64,000 bases of DNA from Thermoflavimicrobium dichotomicum (GTDB taxonomy: Bacteria > Bacillota > Bacilli > Thermoactinomycetales > Thermoactinomycetaceae), in the NCBI RefSeq assembly GCF_900114055.1, contig NZ_FORR01000008.1, forward strand, positions 87,244 through 151,243. The letters run 5' to 3'. Each line of letters opens with the position of its first letter. Within the stretch, counting starts at the first letter, position 1. Below, piece by piece: positions 29,175 to 36,783 of this stretch. The notes beneath the pieces were generated by a model. That model was not told the origin of the DNA and made no database searches. It worked only from the letters and a program-made list of their open reading frames with translations. A program made the translations under genes and the position numbers.

Positions 29175-30299
29175 TTAATGGGGTAATAATCGTTGTGGGT
29201 GTTTAAATATTCTGCTTCCAAGATAAATGGCAACTACGATGGTTACTATACTGGATGCAATGGCGATCAGAGTATGGGATAAAGTCAAAACTTTATTTGC
29301 ACCCTCAAAAAGTACAGCTTGAATATTGACAAAAGGAATGAAGAAATATGTTTGGGGTAGCTGATCTTCTTGAACTCCAAATGCCAGGTAAAAAGTGATA
29401 ATCATGGGAAGCATCATGACAGGGGACAGATAACCTTGTGCTTCCTTGAATGATTTGGCAAATGTACTAATCATGAGTAATAAAGCAGCACATGTTCCAA
29501 TGTAGAGAAGGAGGAGGATCATAATCCCGATCAGATTCGGTATCGAAAGTGCCAGAATCCACTTGGTATCAATCAGTTTCATATTTTCAAGCCAAGGTTG
29601 TACAGAAAGATAAGATGTGATGGACAAAATAACAGAAATGAGACTGACTAGAGAAACAGCTAGCCACTTCCCGGCCCATATCTTTACCGATGAGAAGGGA
29701 AGAGTTAATAGTGAACGCATCGTACCACGTTCTTTTTCACCTGCAATCGCATCAGTGGCAATACCCATACCACCAGTAAGAGAAGAGATTCCGATGATCA
29801 AAGATAACATGTAAAATCCTGTGAATTTACTTAAAAATGAATCTTCCTTACCGGGTGTTTGATCAATGAGTAATTTCCAATTGGACTGTTTATCTGCTGG
29901 TAATTGCTTGTTGACATTTAACTTTAGTACATAATTTTCGATTTGTGTTTGTAATAAAGGATCTGGATTCTTATCGGATACGTACATTTTGATTTGTTTG
30001 TTATTGCTATCGATGTCCAAGTATAATGGAGATTTTCCGTCTTTGACCTCTTTGGCTGGGACTTTTGCCACATAAGTTTTGACACCTGTTGCTTTTGTAA
30101 ATTGATCACGACTGTCTTGGCTCCATGCGGAAGATACAGCAATTTTCGGTTCTTCGGGTTGGTTCGCCTGCATTTTATCCAATCCTACTAGCAGAGCAGG
30201 CCATAAAAGAAGAGGAAGAAGAACGACCAAAAAGAAGTTACGACGATCTCGAAACTGCTCTAGCAACTCTTTCTTAAAAATTAACCAAGTCGCTCTCAT
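29175..30299 (-). CDS. ABC-2 type permease, NatB-like
   Basis: A 374-residue permease. One N-terminal membrane segment (FLVVLLPLLLWPALLVGL) is followed by an extracytoplasmic domain of about 140 residues, then about five further segments, among them FYMLSLIIGISSL and LIAIASSIVTIVVAIYLG. This is the ABC-2/NatB layout, as in Na+ exporters. The cargo is not proven. The ATG at 30299 has GGAGGA 8 nt upstream and overlaps the 3' end of the ATPase gene by 26 nt. Together they form an exporter of one ATPase and one permease. Confidence 0.82.
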   Translation of the reverse strand: MRATWLIFKKELLEQFRDRRNFFLVVLLPLLLWPALLVGLDKMQANQPEEPKIAVSSAWSQDSRDQFTKATGVKTYVAKVPAKEVKDGKSPLYLDIDSNNKQIKMYVSDKNPDPLLQTQIENYVLKLNVNKQLPADKQSNWKLLIDQTPGKEDSFLSKFTGFYMLSLIIGISSLTGGMGIATDAIAGEKERGTMRSLLTLPFSSVKIWAGKWLAVSLVSLISVILSITSYLSVQPWLENMKLIDTKWILALSIPNLIGIMILLLLYIGTCAALLLMISTFAKSFKEAQGYLSPVMMLPMIITFYLAFGVQEDQLPQTYFFIPFVNIQAVLFEGANKVLTLSHTLIAIASSIVTIVVAIYLGSRIFKHPQRLLPH

Positions 30300-31035
30300 T
30301 TTGTGTTCCTCCAATCACTTTACGCATAATCGCTGTCAAATTTTTCGTTTGCATTTTGTTATATAACTCCGTTAATGTCCCCTGATAACTGACAGCCCCT
30401 TTTTGCAAAATCACTACTTGTGAACAGAGCGCTTCGACTTCTTCCATGATGTGTGTTGAGAAGATTATCGTTTTGCCTCGGAATTTGATTTCTTTGAGCA
30501 TATCCTGAAAGGAGAGACTGGCTGCGATATCTAATCCAGTTGTGGGCTCATCCAGTAAGATGATGTCTGGATCGTGAATAAGGGTACGTAGAATCGTTAC
30601 TTTTTGATGATTTCCTTTGGACAGTTCACTCGCTTGTTTATGAAGATGTGGAGTCAGCTGCAATACTTCAGCCCATTCTTTGATGCGTTTTTCATAGACT
30701 TCTTTGGTTACACCATAAAATTCAGCAAAGTAAGCAATGTTTTCATAAGCAGTTAACCGATGATAAAGACCTGTATCACTGCCGAAGAGTAACCCGACAT
30801 GTTTTTTGACAAATAGCGGATCTTTCTGCACATCTTTTCCGAGGATTTTTACTTCTCCTGATGTAGGTGGGATCAGCCCGACTAAAATCTGGAGCAAAGT
30901 GGATTTTCCAGCACCGTTTGCCCCTAGAAGTCCGACTACCTCTCCTTTATGGACTGAAAATTCGACTTCTTTCAGAGCGGTTGTTTTTCCAAATTGTTTA
31001 CTTAGCTTCTTTATCTCAATAACGTGATCCATCAT
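30274..31035 (-). CDS. ABC transporter ATPase, NatA-like
   Basis: A 253-residue ATPase. Walker A is LLGANGAGKST, the Q loop region VGLLFGSDTG, the signature LSKGNHQK, Walker B IILLDEPTTGLD and the H loop FSTHIMEEVE. NatA of B. subtilis, part of a Na+ extrusion system, is the closest match I recognise. AGGGAGGTT lies 8 nt before the ATG. It starts the minus-strand operon, whose promoter overlaps an inverted repeat, and whose last gene is a GntR regulator. Confidence 0.88.
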   Translation of the reverse strand: MMDHVIEIKKLSKQFGKTTALKEVEFSVHKGEVVGLLGANGAGKSTLLQILVGLIPPTSGEVKILGKDVQKDPLFVKKHVGLLFGSDTGLYHRLTAYENIAYFAEFYGVTKEVYEKRIKEWAEVLQLTPHLHKQASELSKGNHQKVTILRTLIHDPDIILLDEPTTGLDIAASLSFQDMLKEIKFRGKTIIFSTHIMEEVEALCSQVVILQKGAVSYQGTLTELYNKMQTKNLTAIMRKVIGGTQNESDLVNF

Positions 31036-31096
31036 GATGAAACCTCCCTAAAGGAATGGAGTGTGTATCTCAGGAGTCATTTCGCATATAGAGTTC

Positions 31097-31146
31097 ATAC
31101 TGTGTATGTTTATATTAACAGTATAATGGCATTGCATCATTGTCAA
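31097..31146 (-). promoter_or_regulatory. Promoter with overlapping operator for the NatAB-GntR cluster
   Basis: On the minus strand TTGACA (31146-31141) and TACTGT (31123-31118) are separated by 17 nt. The inverted repeat ATACTGT-N14-ACAGTAT (31097-31103 and 31118-31124) has one arm covering the -10. This is the expected place for a repressor such as the YtrA-type GntR protein of this cluster. The link is inference. Confidence 0.6.
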
Positions 31147-31168
31147 TAGTTTTTTGCTATTTTTAAAT

Positions 31169-31199
31169 AAAAAAATCCTCAAACACGAAGTGCTGAGGA
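31169..31199 (-). terminator. Minus-strand terminator upstream of the NatA promoter
   Basis: TCCTCA (31176-31181) and TGAGGA (31194-31199) with inner CAC/GTG pairs form a stem, and the minus strand then reads seven T. It probably ends transcription of bluB, whose stop is 185 nt away, with a transposon-end relic between. Confidence 0.7.
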
Positions 31200-31255
31200 G
31201 TTGATGTGAAACAGATTGGAGGAGAACACATGGATCGCTTGGTCCATATCCTGTC

Positions 31256-31307
31256 AGAAGATGGGATTGCCCAGGCATCACCCGAATCAAGTCGTGTGAG
31301 TGTTCAA
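31256..31307 (+). mobile_element. IS200/IS605-type right-end relic (solo)
   Basis: AGAAGATGGGATTGCCCAG is followed by a hairpin-forming part and TCGTGTGAGTGTTCAA. The end strongly resembles TnpB-element right ends, which read ...TCGTGTGAGGTTCAA in ISDra2. The plus-strand frame reads EDGIAQASPESS, again like a TnpB tail. It aligns with the blocks at 13148 and 34045. No tnpB is left. Confidence 0.5.
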
Positions 31308-31383
31308 TCGAAATCGTTCATCTGAAGAAGAATCACGGTGAGTTTGTTCTATGTTGTCTATAGAAAAAGCGCATGTCTCATAT

Positions 31384-32046
31384 TTAAAACGTTTTCAGTT
31401 GTCCCCACTGATTTTCATAGACAAGTGTTTTTAACGGGAGCCGTGATTTCCAGCCCAGTTCCTCCAGCATCGGCTTTTTCGGAAATTGAGTGGGATAACC
31501 GATACAAAGATAGGCTACCAATTCCACCCCTGCAGGTAGTCTCAAGATTTGTTTCACTTCTTGTTGATTGATTAAGCTTACCCAACCAATTCCAATTCCT
31601 TCTGCACGGGCCGCCAGCCACATGTTTTGAATCGCCAGGCAAGTGCTATACAAGTCTGTTTCAGGCATGGGGCTCCTGCCAAGAACAAATGGGGCATCAC
31701 GATTTCGGTCGCAAGTTACTGCAATATTAATCGGTGCTTCCATGATACCTTCCAATTTCAGTTTGCGATATAGTTCTTTTCGCTCATCTTCAGATAAGAC
31801 TTGCAATTGTTCCCGATTGGTTTCTTCAAAAGAAGCTTTAATTTTTTGTTTGATTTCCTGCGAAGTAATAAGAATAAAGTTCCAGGGTTGCATAAATCCC
31901 ACTGATGGGGCATAGTGGGCAGCTTCCAAGATTCGCTGTAATGCATCTTCAGGAACAGGATCACTAGCGAAATGCCGAATATCGCGTCGTGCACGGATCA
32001 AGCGATAAATGACTTCCTGTTCTTGCTTGGAAAATGTATCGCTCAT
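31384..32046 (-). CDS. bluB: 5,6-dimethylbenzimidazole synthase
   Basis: A 220-residue flavin enzyme of the nitroreductase fold. BluB breaks up reduced FMN with oxygen to make 5,6-dimethylbenzimidazole, the lower ligand of vitamin B12. The BluB-specific motifs are [40 protein letters not shown] and [17 protein letters not shown] is 7 nt before the ATG. No other cobalamin gene lies in this window, so it is an orphan lower-ligand gene inside the accessory island. A generic nitroreductase is the alternative, but the motif match is strong. Confidence 0.87.
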   Translation of the reverse strand: MSDTFSKQEQEVIYRLIRARRDIRHFASDPVPEDALQRILEAAHYAPSVGFMQPWNFILITSQEIKQKIKASFEETNREQLQVLSEDERKELYRKLKLEGIMEAPINIAVTCDRNRDAPFVLGRSPMPETDLYSTCLAIQNMWLAARAEGIGIGWVSLINQQEVKQILRLPAGVELVAYLCIGYPTQFPKKPMLEELGWKSRLPLKTLVYENQWGQLKTF

Positions 32047-32213
32047 GAGATATCACCTTCTTATGAAAATCGGAGGGGAATGGAAAAGAAAGGTAAGAGA
32101 ATAGGCGATGAGGATGAGAAGAGTAGATGAGTCTGTTTATTCAAGATCTTATATTTTTATTATAAACTTTTCTATTTAGTAACGGCACATATTAATATAG
32201 ATCATGTTTCTAC

Positions 32214-32255
32214 AAAAAAACTAGTTTCCACCAGGAAGTGGAGACTAGTTTTTTT
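32214..32255 (-). terminator. Bidirectional terminator
   Basis: A7 then ACTAGTTTCCAC (32220-32231) pairs with GTGGAGACTAGT (32238-32249), one G-U pair, followed by T7. It ends the small minus-strand gene at 32263 and isolates bluB. Confidence 0.85.
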
Positions 32256-32262
32256 GTACGAG

Positions 32263-32454
32263 TTAACGATCGGAGCCTAGCGGTTTATAGTCCGCGATCA
32301 GTGTTAAAATTTTTTTGGCGAATTGGGCTTCCTTGGGATCGGAAAACGGATCGGAAACAATATTATCCAAATATGTATAAATATAAGTCAATGTTAACGC
32401 CTTTTCTTTTTCGCTTTTACTGGTAATCTGATGGTGAATTTCTCTGGGTACCAT
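32263..32454 (-). CDS. Small hypothetical protein (63 aa)
   Basis: An unrecognised 63-residue, soluble, mostly helical protein (VPREIHHQITSKSEKEKAL, then KEAQFAKKILTLIADYKPL). The start is the ATG at 32454, with GAGGAG 8 nt upstream. Upstream in-frame starts lack an SD. The good SD and a dedicated terminator argue that it is a real gene. It is divergent from the purine-type permease, with about 220 nt between them. Confidence 0.6.
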   Translation of the reverse strand: MVPREIHHQITSKSEKEKALTLTYIYTYLDNIVSDPFSDPKEAQFAKKILTLIADYKPLGSDR

Positions 32455-32596
32455 AATCAGCTCTCCTCTCCATAAGATGCAGTTAATAATAGAATACCCA
32501 TTATTGCTAATCATTTCCACAACCAATATCTAATGAATTTTGCTCATTGTCATATCCTAATGGTTAAAATCAAAGGTTACTTTTAACTGGTAATTT

Positions 32597-32605
32597 TGTT
32601 ATAAT
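32597..32605 (+). promoter_or_regulatory. Extended -10 promoter for the NCS2-type permease
   Basis: TGTTATAAT gives a TGn extension and a perfect -10 at 32600-32605. The -35 (TTACTT at 32577) is weak, as often seen with extended -10 promoters. I looked for a purine riboswitch in the leader and saw none. Confidence 0.6.
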
Positions 32606-32674
32606 TTGAAGCTGTACATTTGAAATATAAGGGTTGGGTGAGGGGCTTATGATAAAGAGGGTTCAAAAGATCAG

Positions 32675-33955
32675 GTGTTAAAAAACTGGTTCCGGTTAGA
32701 GCAATACTCGACATCCATCAAGCAGGAATTATTGGCAGGTGTTGTCTCTTTTTTTACCATTGTATATATCGTGGTGATTAATGCCTCTATTTTAGCCGAT
32801 GCAGGAATTCCTTTTGAAGCAGGAGTGATTGCCACCGTTCTATCTTCTTTTGTGGGTTGCTTCCTGATGGGACTTTGGAGTAATACACCGATTATTTTGG
32901 TACCGGGAATGGGTGTAAATGCCTTATTTGTTTATACCATTGTAAAGATGATGGGACTTTCTTGGCAAGAAGCATTGGCAGCTGTAAGTATATCCGGGAT
33001 CATTTTTATGGCAGTTGCTTTTACCCGTTTATCTGATTTCATTATGAAGGCGATTCCGAACTCATTAAAAGAGGCTACTACCGTTGGTATTGGGATTTTC
33101 CTGACATTTATCGGCCTGCAAAAAGGTGGCATTGTGGTAGCGAATAAAACAACATTTGTTTCGTTGGGGAATTTAAGCAGTCCACAAGTGATTGTGACCG
33201 TTATTACTTTAATGCTGACATTGGTTTTGTTTGTCCGTGGCGTGTCCGGGCATTTTTTGATCAGTATGGCTTGCGGAACGGTGATTGCACTGTTATTTGA
33301 CTTAGTGGATCTAAAGGAAGTCCACCCAACGAATCTTCCGTTGAAGAGCTATTGGAACGTTTTTGCCCATCTTTCTTTGGCCAAGTGGACAAGTCTCATT
33401 TTTTGGATCGCTACATTTTCACTGGCCATGGTGGTTGTGTTTGAAAATATAGGACTCGTGCATGGATATGTTCAGTTACTGAATCGCCCGGACGCAAGAG
33501 CCCGTATTTTGCAGGCCAATGCTATATCCGTAGTTAGCTGTGGTTTATTTGGAACAAGCCCTACGGTTTCTACTGTAGAGACCGTAGCCGGAATTACAGT
33601 TGGAGGTCGGACCGGTCTCACAGCGATAACGACAGGCTGTTTATTTTTGGTGTCACTTCTTATTATTCCTTATATTAAGTTGATCCCTGATAGTGCGATT
33701 GCTCCTGTTTTAATCCTGATCGGAGGGTTAATGATTCAAAGCATCCAAAATATAGATTTTAAGGATTTGACAGAGGGTTTACCGGCATTTTTCATTATTG
33801 TACTGATCCCTTTCACTTACAGTATTGTGGATGGGATTGCTTTTGGATTTATTGCATATCCTTTGTTAAAGCTGGCATTGGGCAGGAAAAATGAAGTCGC
33901 AAAGCCTCTTTATTTCATTGCGACCCTGTTTTTGCTAAGTCTCATTTTGCATTGA
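32675..33955 (+). CDS. NCS2/AzgA-family purine-type permease
   Basis: A 426-residue membrane protein with about 12-14 hydrophobic segments. LEQYSTSIKQELLAGVVSFF at the start, LVPGMGVNALFVYTIV and LFGTSPTVSTVETVAGI are hallmarks of the AzgA branch of nucleobase transporters, which includes the hypoxanthine/guanine permease PbuG. The substrate is thus probably a purine base. The start is the GTG at 32675 with a poor, distant SD. A better SD (GGTGAGGGG) serves an out-of-frame ATG at 32649 whose 10-codon frame ends across the GTG. Terminator downstream. Confidence 0.85.
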   Translation: MLKNWFRLEQYSTSIKQELLAGVVSFFTIVYIVVINASILADAGIPFEAGVIATVLSSFVGCFLMGLWSNTPIILVPGMGVNALFVYTIVKMMGLSWQEALAAVSISGIIFMAVAFTRLSDFIMKAIPNSLKEATTVGIGIFLTFIGLQKGGIVVANKTTFVSLGNLSSPQVIVTVITLMLTLVLFVRGVSGHFLISMACGTVIALLFDLVDLKEVHPTNLPLKSYWNVFAHLSLAKWTSLIFWIATFSLAMVVVFENIGLVHGYVQLLNRPDARARILQANAISVVSCGLFGTSPTVSTVETVAGITVGGRTGLTAITTGCLFLVSLLIIPYIKLIPDSAIAPVLILIGGLMIQSIQNIDFKDLTEGLPAFFIIVLIPFTYSIVDGIAFGFIAYPLLKLALGRKNEVAKPLYFIATLFLLSLILH

Positions 33956-33971
33956 GTGGTTTAAAGATGGG

Positions 33972-34005
33972 AAACTGCTGATCCTGTAAGGGGTTAGCAG
34001 TTTTT
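33972..34005 (+). terminator. Terminator after the permease
   Basis: AAACTGCTGATCC (33972-33984) pairs with GGGTTAGCAGTTT (33991-34003), including G-U pairs, and runs into TTTTT. Confidence 0.85.
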
Positions 34006-34044
34006 GTTTGTATACATAAGGTTAATTGAATCTTAATTTATGTT

Positions 34045-34093
34045 AGAAGGGATTACCCAAGAATCCTACGGCTTCAGCCGTGTGGAGTGTCAA
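34045..34093 (+). mobile_element. IS200/IS605-type right-end relic (solo)
   Basis: AGAAGGGATTACCCAAGAAT, then a hairpin CTACGGCTTCAGCCGTGTGG and AGTGTCAA. The first 20 bases are identical to the relic at 13148. The frame reads EGITQESYGF, like a TnpB C-terminal tail. Its end forms the 5' edge of the broken gene at 34087, which suggests that a TnpB element once inserted there and was mostly deleted. Confidence 0.6.
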
Positions 34094-34394
34094 TCGTTTC
34101 TACCAAAGAGTATAAAGTGAAAAGACAAGCACAAGAACAAGTGATCAATGAAATTCGGAGTGAGTTATTGGGTACCAAAGAAAACCAGAGGAAAACCGTT
34201 GCGTTAAGTTTGTTATTGAATAAAACAAAGCTGCTAAGCGATTATTTTTCTAATTATGAGAAAATCAGCTAAAAACCCGGATAGAAGAGTTAAAAGAAAG
34301 CAAACCGGAAAGTGAATGGGTGCGTTTGGCAAATCAGGCCATTGAGGAAATTTCTGCTGTGATTGCAACCCTTGCATCTGCTGGAGGAGCGTAA
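34087..34394 (+). pseudogene. Frameshifted coiled-coil protein truncated by a transposon end
   Basis: The first frame encodes STKEYKVKRQAQEQVINEIR up to NYEKIS and a stop. The sequence continues in another frame from 34266 as QLKTRIEELKESKPESEWV to VIATLASAGGA. Restoring one A in the A4 run at 34261-34264 joins the two. The 5' end is the tail of a TnpB-element end, without a proper SD. The protein would be a charged helical, coiled-coil type of unknown function. Confidence 0.65.
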
Positions 34395-34408
34395 AGAAGA
34401 ACAAAAAG

Positions 34409-34447
34409 ATGTCATCTCCGTAGAGTTGTGGAGGAGATGGCATTTTT
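34409..34447 (+). terminator. Terminator after the coiled-coil pseudogene
   Basis: ATGTCATCTCC (34409-34419) pairs with GGAGATGGCAT (34433-34443), one G-U pair, and is followed by five T. This suggests that the broken gene was once an expressed unit. Confidence 0.75.
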
Positions 34448-34516
34448 GTTTCGTGATAGATGCGTATGTTGTTGAACAAAGGGGATGAAAAAAATGTCTG
34501 ATTTCCATAAAACGGA

Positions 34517-34582
34517 GGGATGGGTTCTTTGCGGTGTGACTCTGATGGGACAGAAGTCGCCACGGAGAAAGAACCCCATCCC
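34517..34582. repeat. Large hairpin, copy A of a GGGGTTCTTT/GGCGACTT family
   Basis: GGGATGGGTTCTTT (34517-34530) pairs with AAAGAACCCCATCCC (34568-34582) with one bulge. Inside, GTGTGACT pairs roughly with AGTCGCCAC. Read on the minus strand it contains GGGGTTCTTTCTCC then GGCGACTT, shared with the hairpin at 58884-58953 on the plus strand. It lies in the roughly 230-nt gap before the S10 promoter. A T7 at 34618-34624 follows at a distance. Possibly a small RNA or a dispersed hairpin repeat. Confidence 0.6.
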
Positions 34583-34676
34583 GAAGCAAGGAAGAAACGG
34601 ATCCATATTTTAAGGGGTTTTTTTGTCGTGTGGAACCATTTATCCCATTAAATCTGAAAAAAACATGGAATTTCTC

Positions 34677-34705
34677 TTGCAAGTACTTTACTTTTTCAGT
34701 ATAAT
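34677..34705 (+). promoter_or_regulatory. Promoter of the S10 ribosomal protein operon
   Basis: TTGCAA (34677-34682) and a perfect TATAAT (34700-34705), with a 17-nt spacer, lie 133 nt before rpsJ. This supplies the S10-spc-alpha superoperon separately from the str operon. Confidence 0.85.
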
Positions 34706-34730
34706 AGCTAGCGTTGGTCTCTATGAACAG

Positions 34731-34794
34731 CGATGAAGTGGAAGGTTGCCGACACACCCGGCCCCTTTGCCATGGTCGGGAGGGAAATTTCCAC
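34731..34794 (+). promoter_or_regulatory. S10 operon leader RNA
   Basis: A structured leader with GTGGAA (34738-34743) pairing with TTCCAC (34789-34794), and an inner stem CCCGGCC (34757-34763) with GGTCGGG (34774-34780). The sequence GAAGTGGAAGGTTGCCGACA closely recalls the conserved stretch before rpsJ in other Bacilli. Probably a ribosomal-protein-binding autoregulatory element. The binding protein is not known to me. Confidence 0.65.
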
Positions 34795-34837
34795 AGAGAA
34801 GTTCATTTTTCAAAATGAGCGAGAAGGAGGTACATGA

Positions 34838-35146
<309 letters not shown>

Positions 35147-35179
35147 TGGGCCAGTTTCTAAAGCTAGGAGGTGTACAAG

Positions 35180-35809
35180 GTGAAAGGTATTCTCGGTAAA
35201 AAGATTGGGATGACCCAGATCTTCAACGAAGATGGCGTTGTAATCCCTGTTACCGTCATCCAAGCAGGTCCATGTGTAGTACTGCAAAAGAAAGAGCAGG
35301 AAAAGGACGGTTATGAAGCGATTCAGCTCGGTTTTGATGAGAAGAAAGAACATCGCGCCAATCGCCCAGAGCTCGGCCATGCCAAAAAGGCGAATGCCAA
35401 ACCACAAAAGTTTATTCGCGAAATCCGTGGCGTAAACTTGGCTGACTATGAGCTGGGTAGCTTGGTTAAAGCTGATATCTTCAGCGAAGGTGAATTGGTA
35501 GACGTAACCGGTACTTCCAAAGGAAAAGGATTTGCTGGTGCGATCAAGCGTCATAATCAAGCACGTGGACCAATGAGTCACGGTTCTCGTTATCATCGTG
35601 GCCCAGGTTCGTTGGGACCAATCGCTCCAAACCGTGTATTTAAAGGTCAAACCTTACCAGGCCGCATGGGTGGAGAAAAAGTGACCATCCAAAATCTTGA
35701 AGTAGCTCGTGTAGATGCAGAGCGTAACTTGATTTTGGTGAAAGGATCTGTACCAGGTCCAAGAAACAGTTATGTTATCATTAAATCTGCTGTAAAAGCT
35801 TCGAAGTAA
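35180..35809 (+). CDS. rplC: 50S ribosomal protein L3
   Basis: A 209-residue L3 near the peptidyl transferase centre. [14 protein letters not shown] opens it, and the long loop carries [17 protein letters not shown] and [15 protein letters not shown]. The start is the GTG at 35180, 6 nt after AGGAGGTG; a GTG at 35171 lies in the SD. Confidence 0.97.
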   Translation: MKGILGKKIGMTQIFNEDGVVIPVTVIQAGPCVVLQKKEQEKDGYEAIQLGFDEKKEHRANRPELGHAKKANAKPQKFIREIRGVNLADYELGSLVKADIFSEGELVDVTGTSKGKGFAGAIKRHNQARGPMSHGSRYHRGPGSLGPIAPNRVFKGQTLPGRMGGEKVTIQNLEVARVDAERNLILVKGSVPGPRNSYVIIKSAVKASK

Positions 35810-35835
35810 TTGATTGAAGGAAGGGAGGATTTATC

Positions 35836-36462
35836 ATGCCAAAGGTACAAGTGCTAGATATGAACGGCCAGCAAGTTGGAGAGATTGAGTTATCTGAAAC
35901 TGTATTTGGCATTACTCCAAATGAGGCCGTATTGCATGAGGCTGTTGTGATGCAGCAAGCATCCTTGAGACGTGGTACTCATGCAACCAAAAATCGGGCA
36001 GCTGTACGTGGTGGCGGTAAGAAGCCATGGCGTCAGAAAGGTACTGGTCGTGCTCGTGCTGGTAGCATTCGTTCTCCTCTTTGGGTAGGCGGTGGTGTTG
36101 TATTCGGACCACAACCACGTAGCTATGCATACAAATTACCAAAAAAAGTTCGTCGTCTTGCGATCAAATCTGCTCTTTCCTCTAAAGTGAAAGACAATGA
36201 GTTGGTTGTACTTGATAAATTGCAACTGGAGCAACCAAAAACTCGTGAAATGGTAAAAGTGTTAAACAATCTGGGTGCAGACAGAAAAGCACTCGTTGTT
36301 ACAGACAACCTGGAAGAAAACGCAGTTCTATCCGCACGGAACATTCCAGGAGTAAAACTGATCCATGCAGATGGATTAAACGTGCTTGATGTACTGTATC
36401 ATGATAAATTGATTCTTACTCGTGGTGCAGTAGGTCGCGTTGAGGAGGTGCTTGGCCAGTGA
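35836..36462 (+). CDS. rplD: 50S ribosomal protein L4
   Basis: A 208-residue L4, whose extended loop ([20 protein letters not shown]) lines the nascent peptide tunnel. The macrolide-associated loop is of wild-type form. The stop overlaps the rplW start (GTGA). No L4-type attenuator is claimed. Confidence 0.97.
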   Translation: MPKVQVLDMNGQQVGEIELSETVFGITPNEAVLHEAVVMQQASLRRGTHATKNRAAVRGGGKKPWRQKGTGRARAGSIRSPLWVGGGVVFGPQPRSYAYKLPKKVRRLAIKSALSSKVKDNELVVLDKLQLEQPKTREMVKVLNNLGADRKALVVTDNLEENAVLSARNIPGVKLIHADGLNVLDVLYHDKLILTRGAVGRVEEVLGQ

Positions 36463-36749
36463 AAGACCCACGCGATATTATCCACCGTCCAGTAATTACC
36501 GAACAATCTACGGAACTTATGGAGCAAGGTAAATATGTATTCGAAGTAGATGTTCGTGCTAACAAGGTGGAAATTAAACAAGCGATCGAAAAAATCTTCG
36601 ATGGTGTGAAAGTGGAGAAAGTAAACACCATGCGTGTTCCTGGCAAACAAAAGCGTTATGGTCGTTTCACCGGTCGCACACCTGAGCGCAAAAAAGCGAT
36701 CGTGAAACTAGCCCCAGACAGCAAGCCAATTGAAATCTTTGAAGCGTAA
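36459..36749 (+). CDS. rplW: 50S ribosomal protein L23
   Basis: A 96-residue L23 at the tunnel exit, docking site for trigger factor and [14 protein letters not shown] and [15 protein letters not shown] are intact. The start is a GTG overlapping the rplD stop by 4 nt, with GAGGAGGTG upstream. Confidence 0.97.
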   Translation: MKDPRDIIHRPVITEQSTELMEQGKYVFEVDVRANKVEIKQAIEKIFDGVKVEKVNTMRVPGKQKRYGRFTGRTPERKKAIVKLAPDSKPIEIFEA

Positions 36750-36783
36750 GCATGATACCATAGGATAAAGGAGGGAAACTGAA

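Noticed and set aside
34489..34614. 39-43 codon frame (MSDFHKTEGWVL...) in the gap before the S10 promoter
   Set aside because: The same bases form a near-perfect large hairpin shared with another locus, and the peptide resembles nothing I know. An RNA or repeat explanation is simpler.
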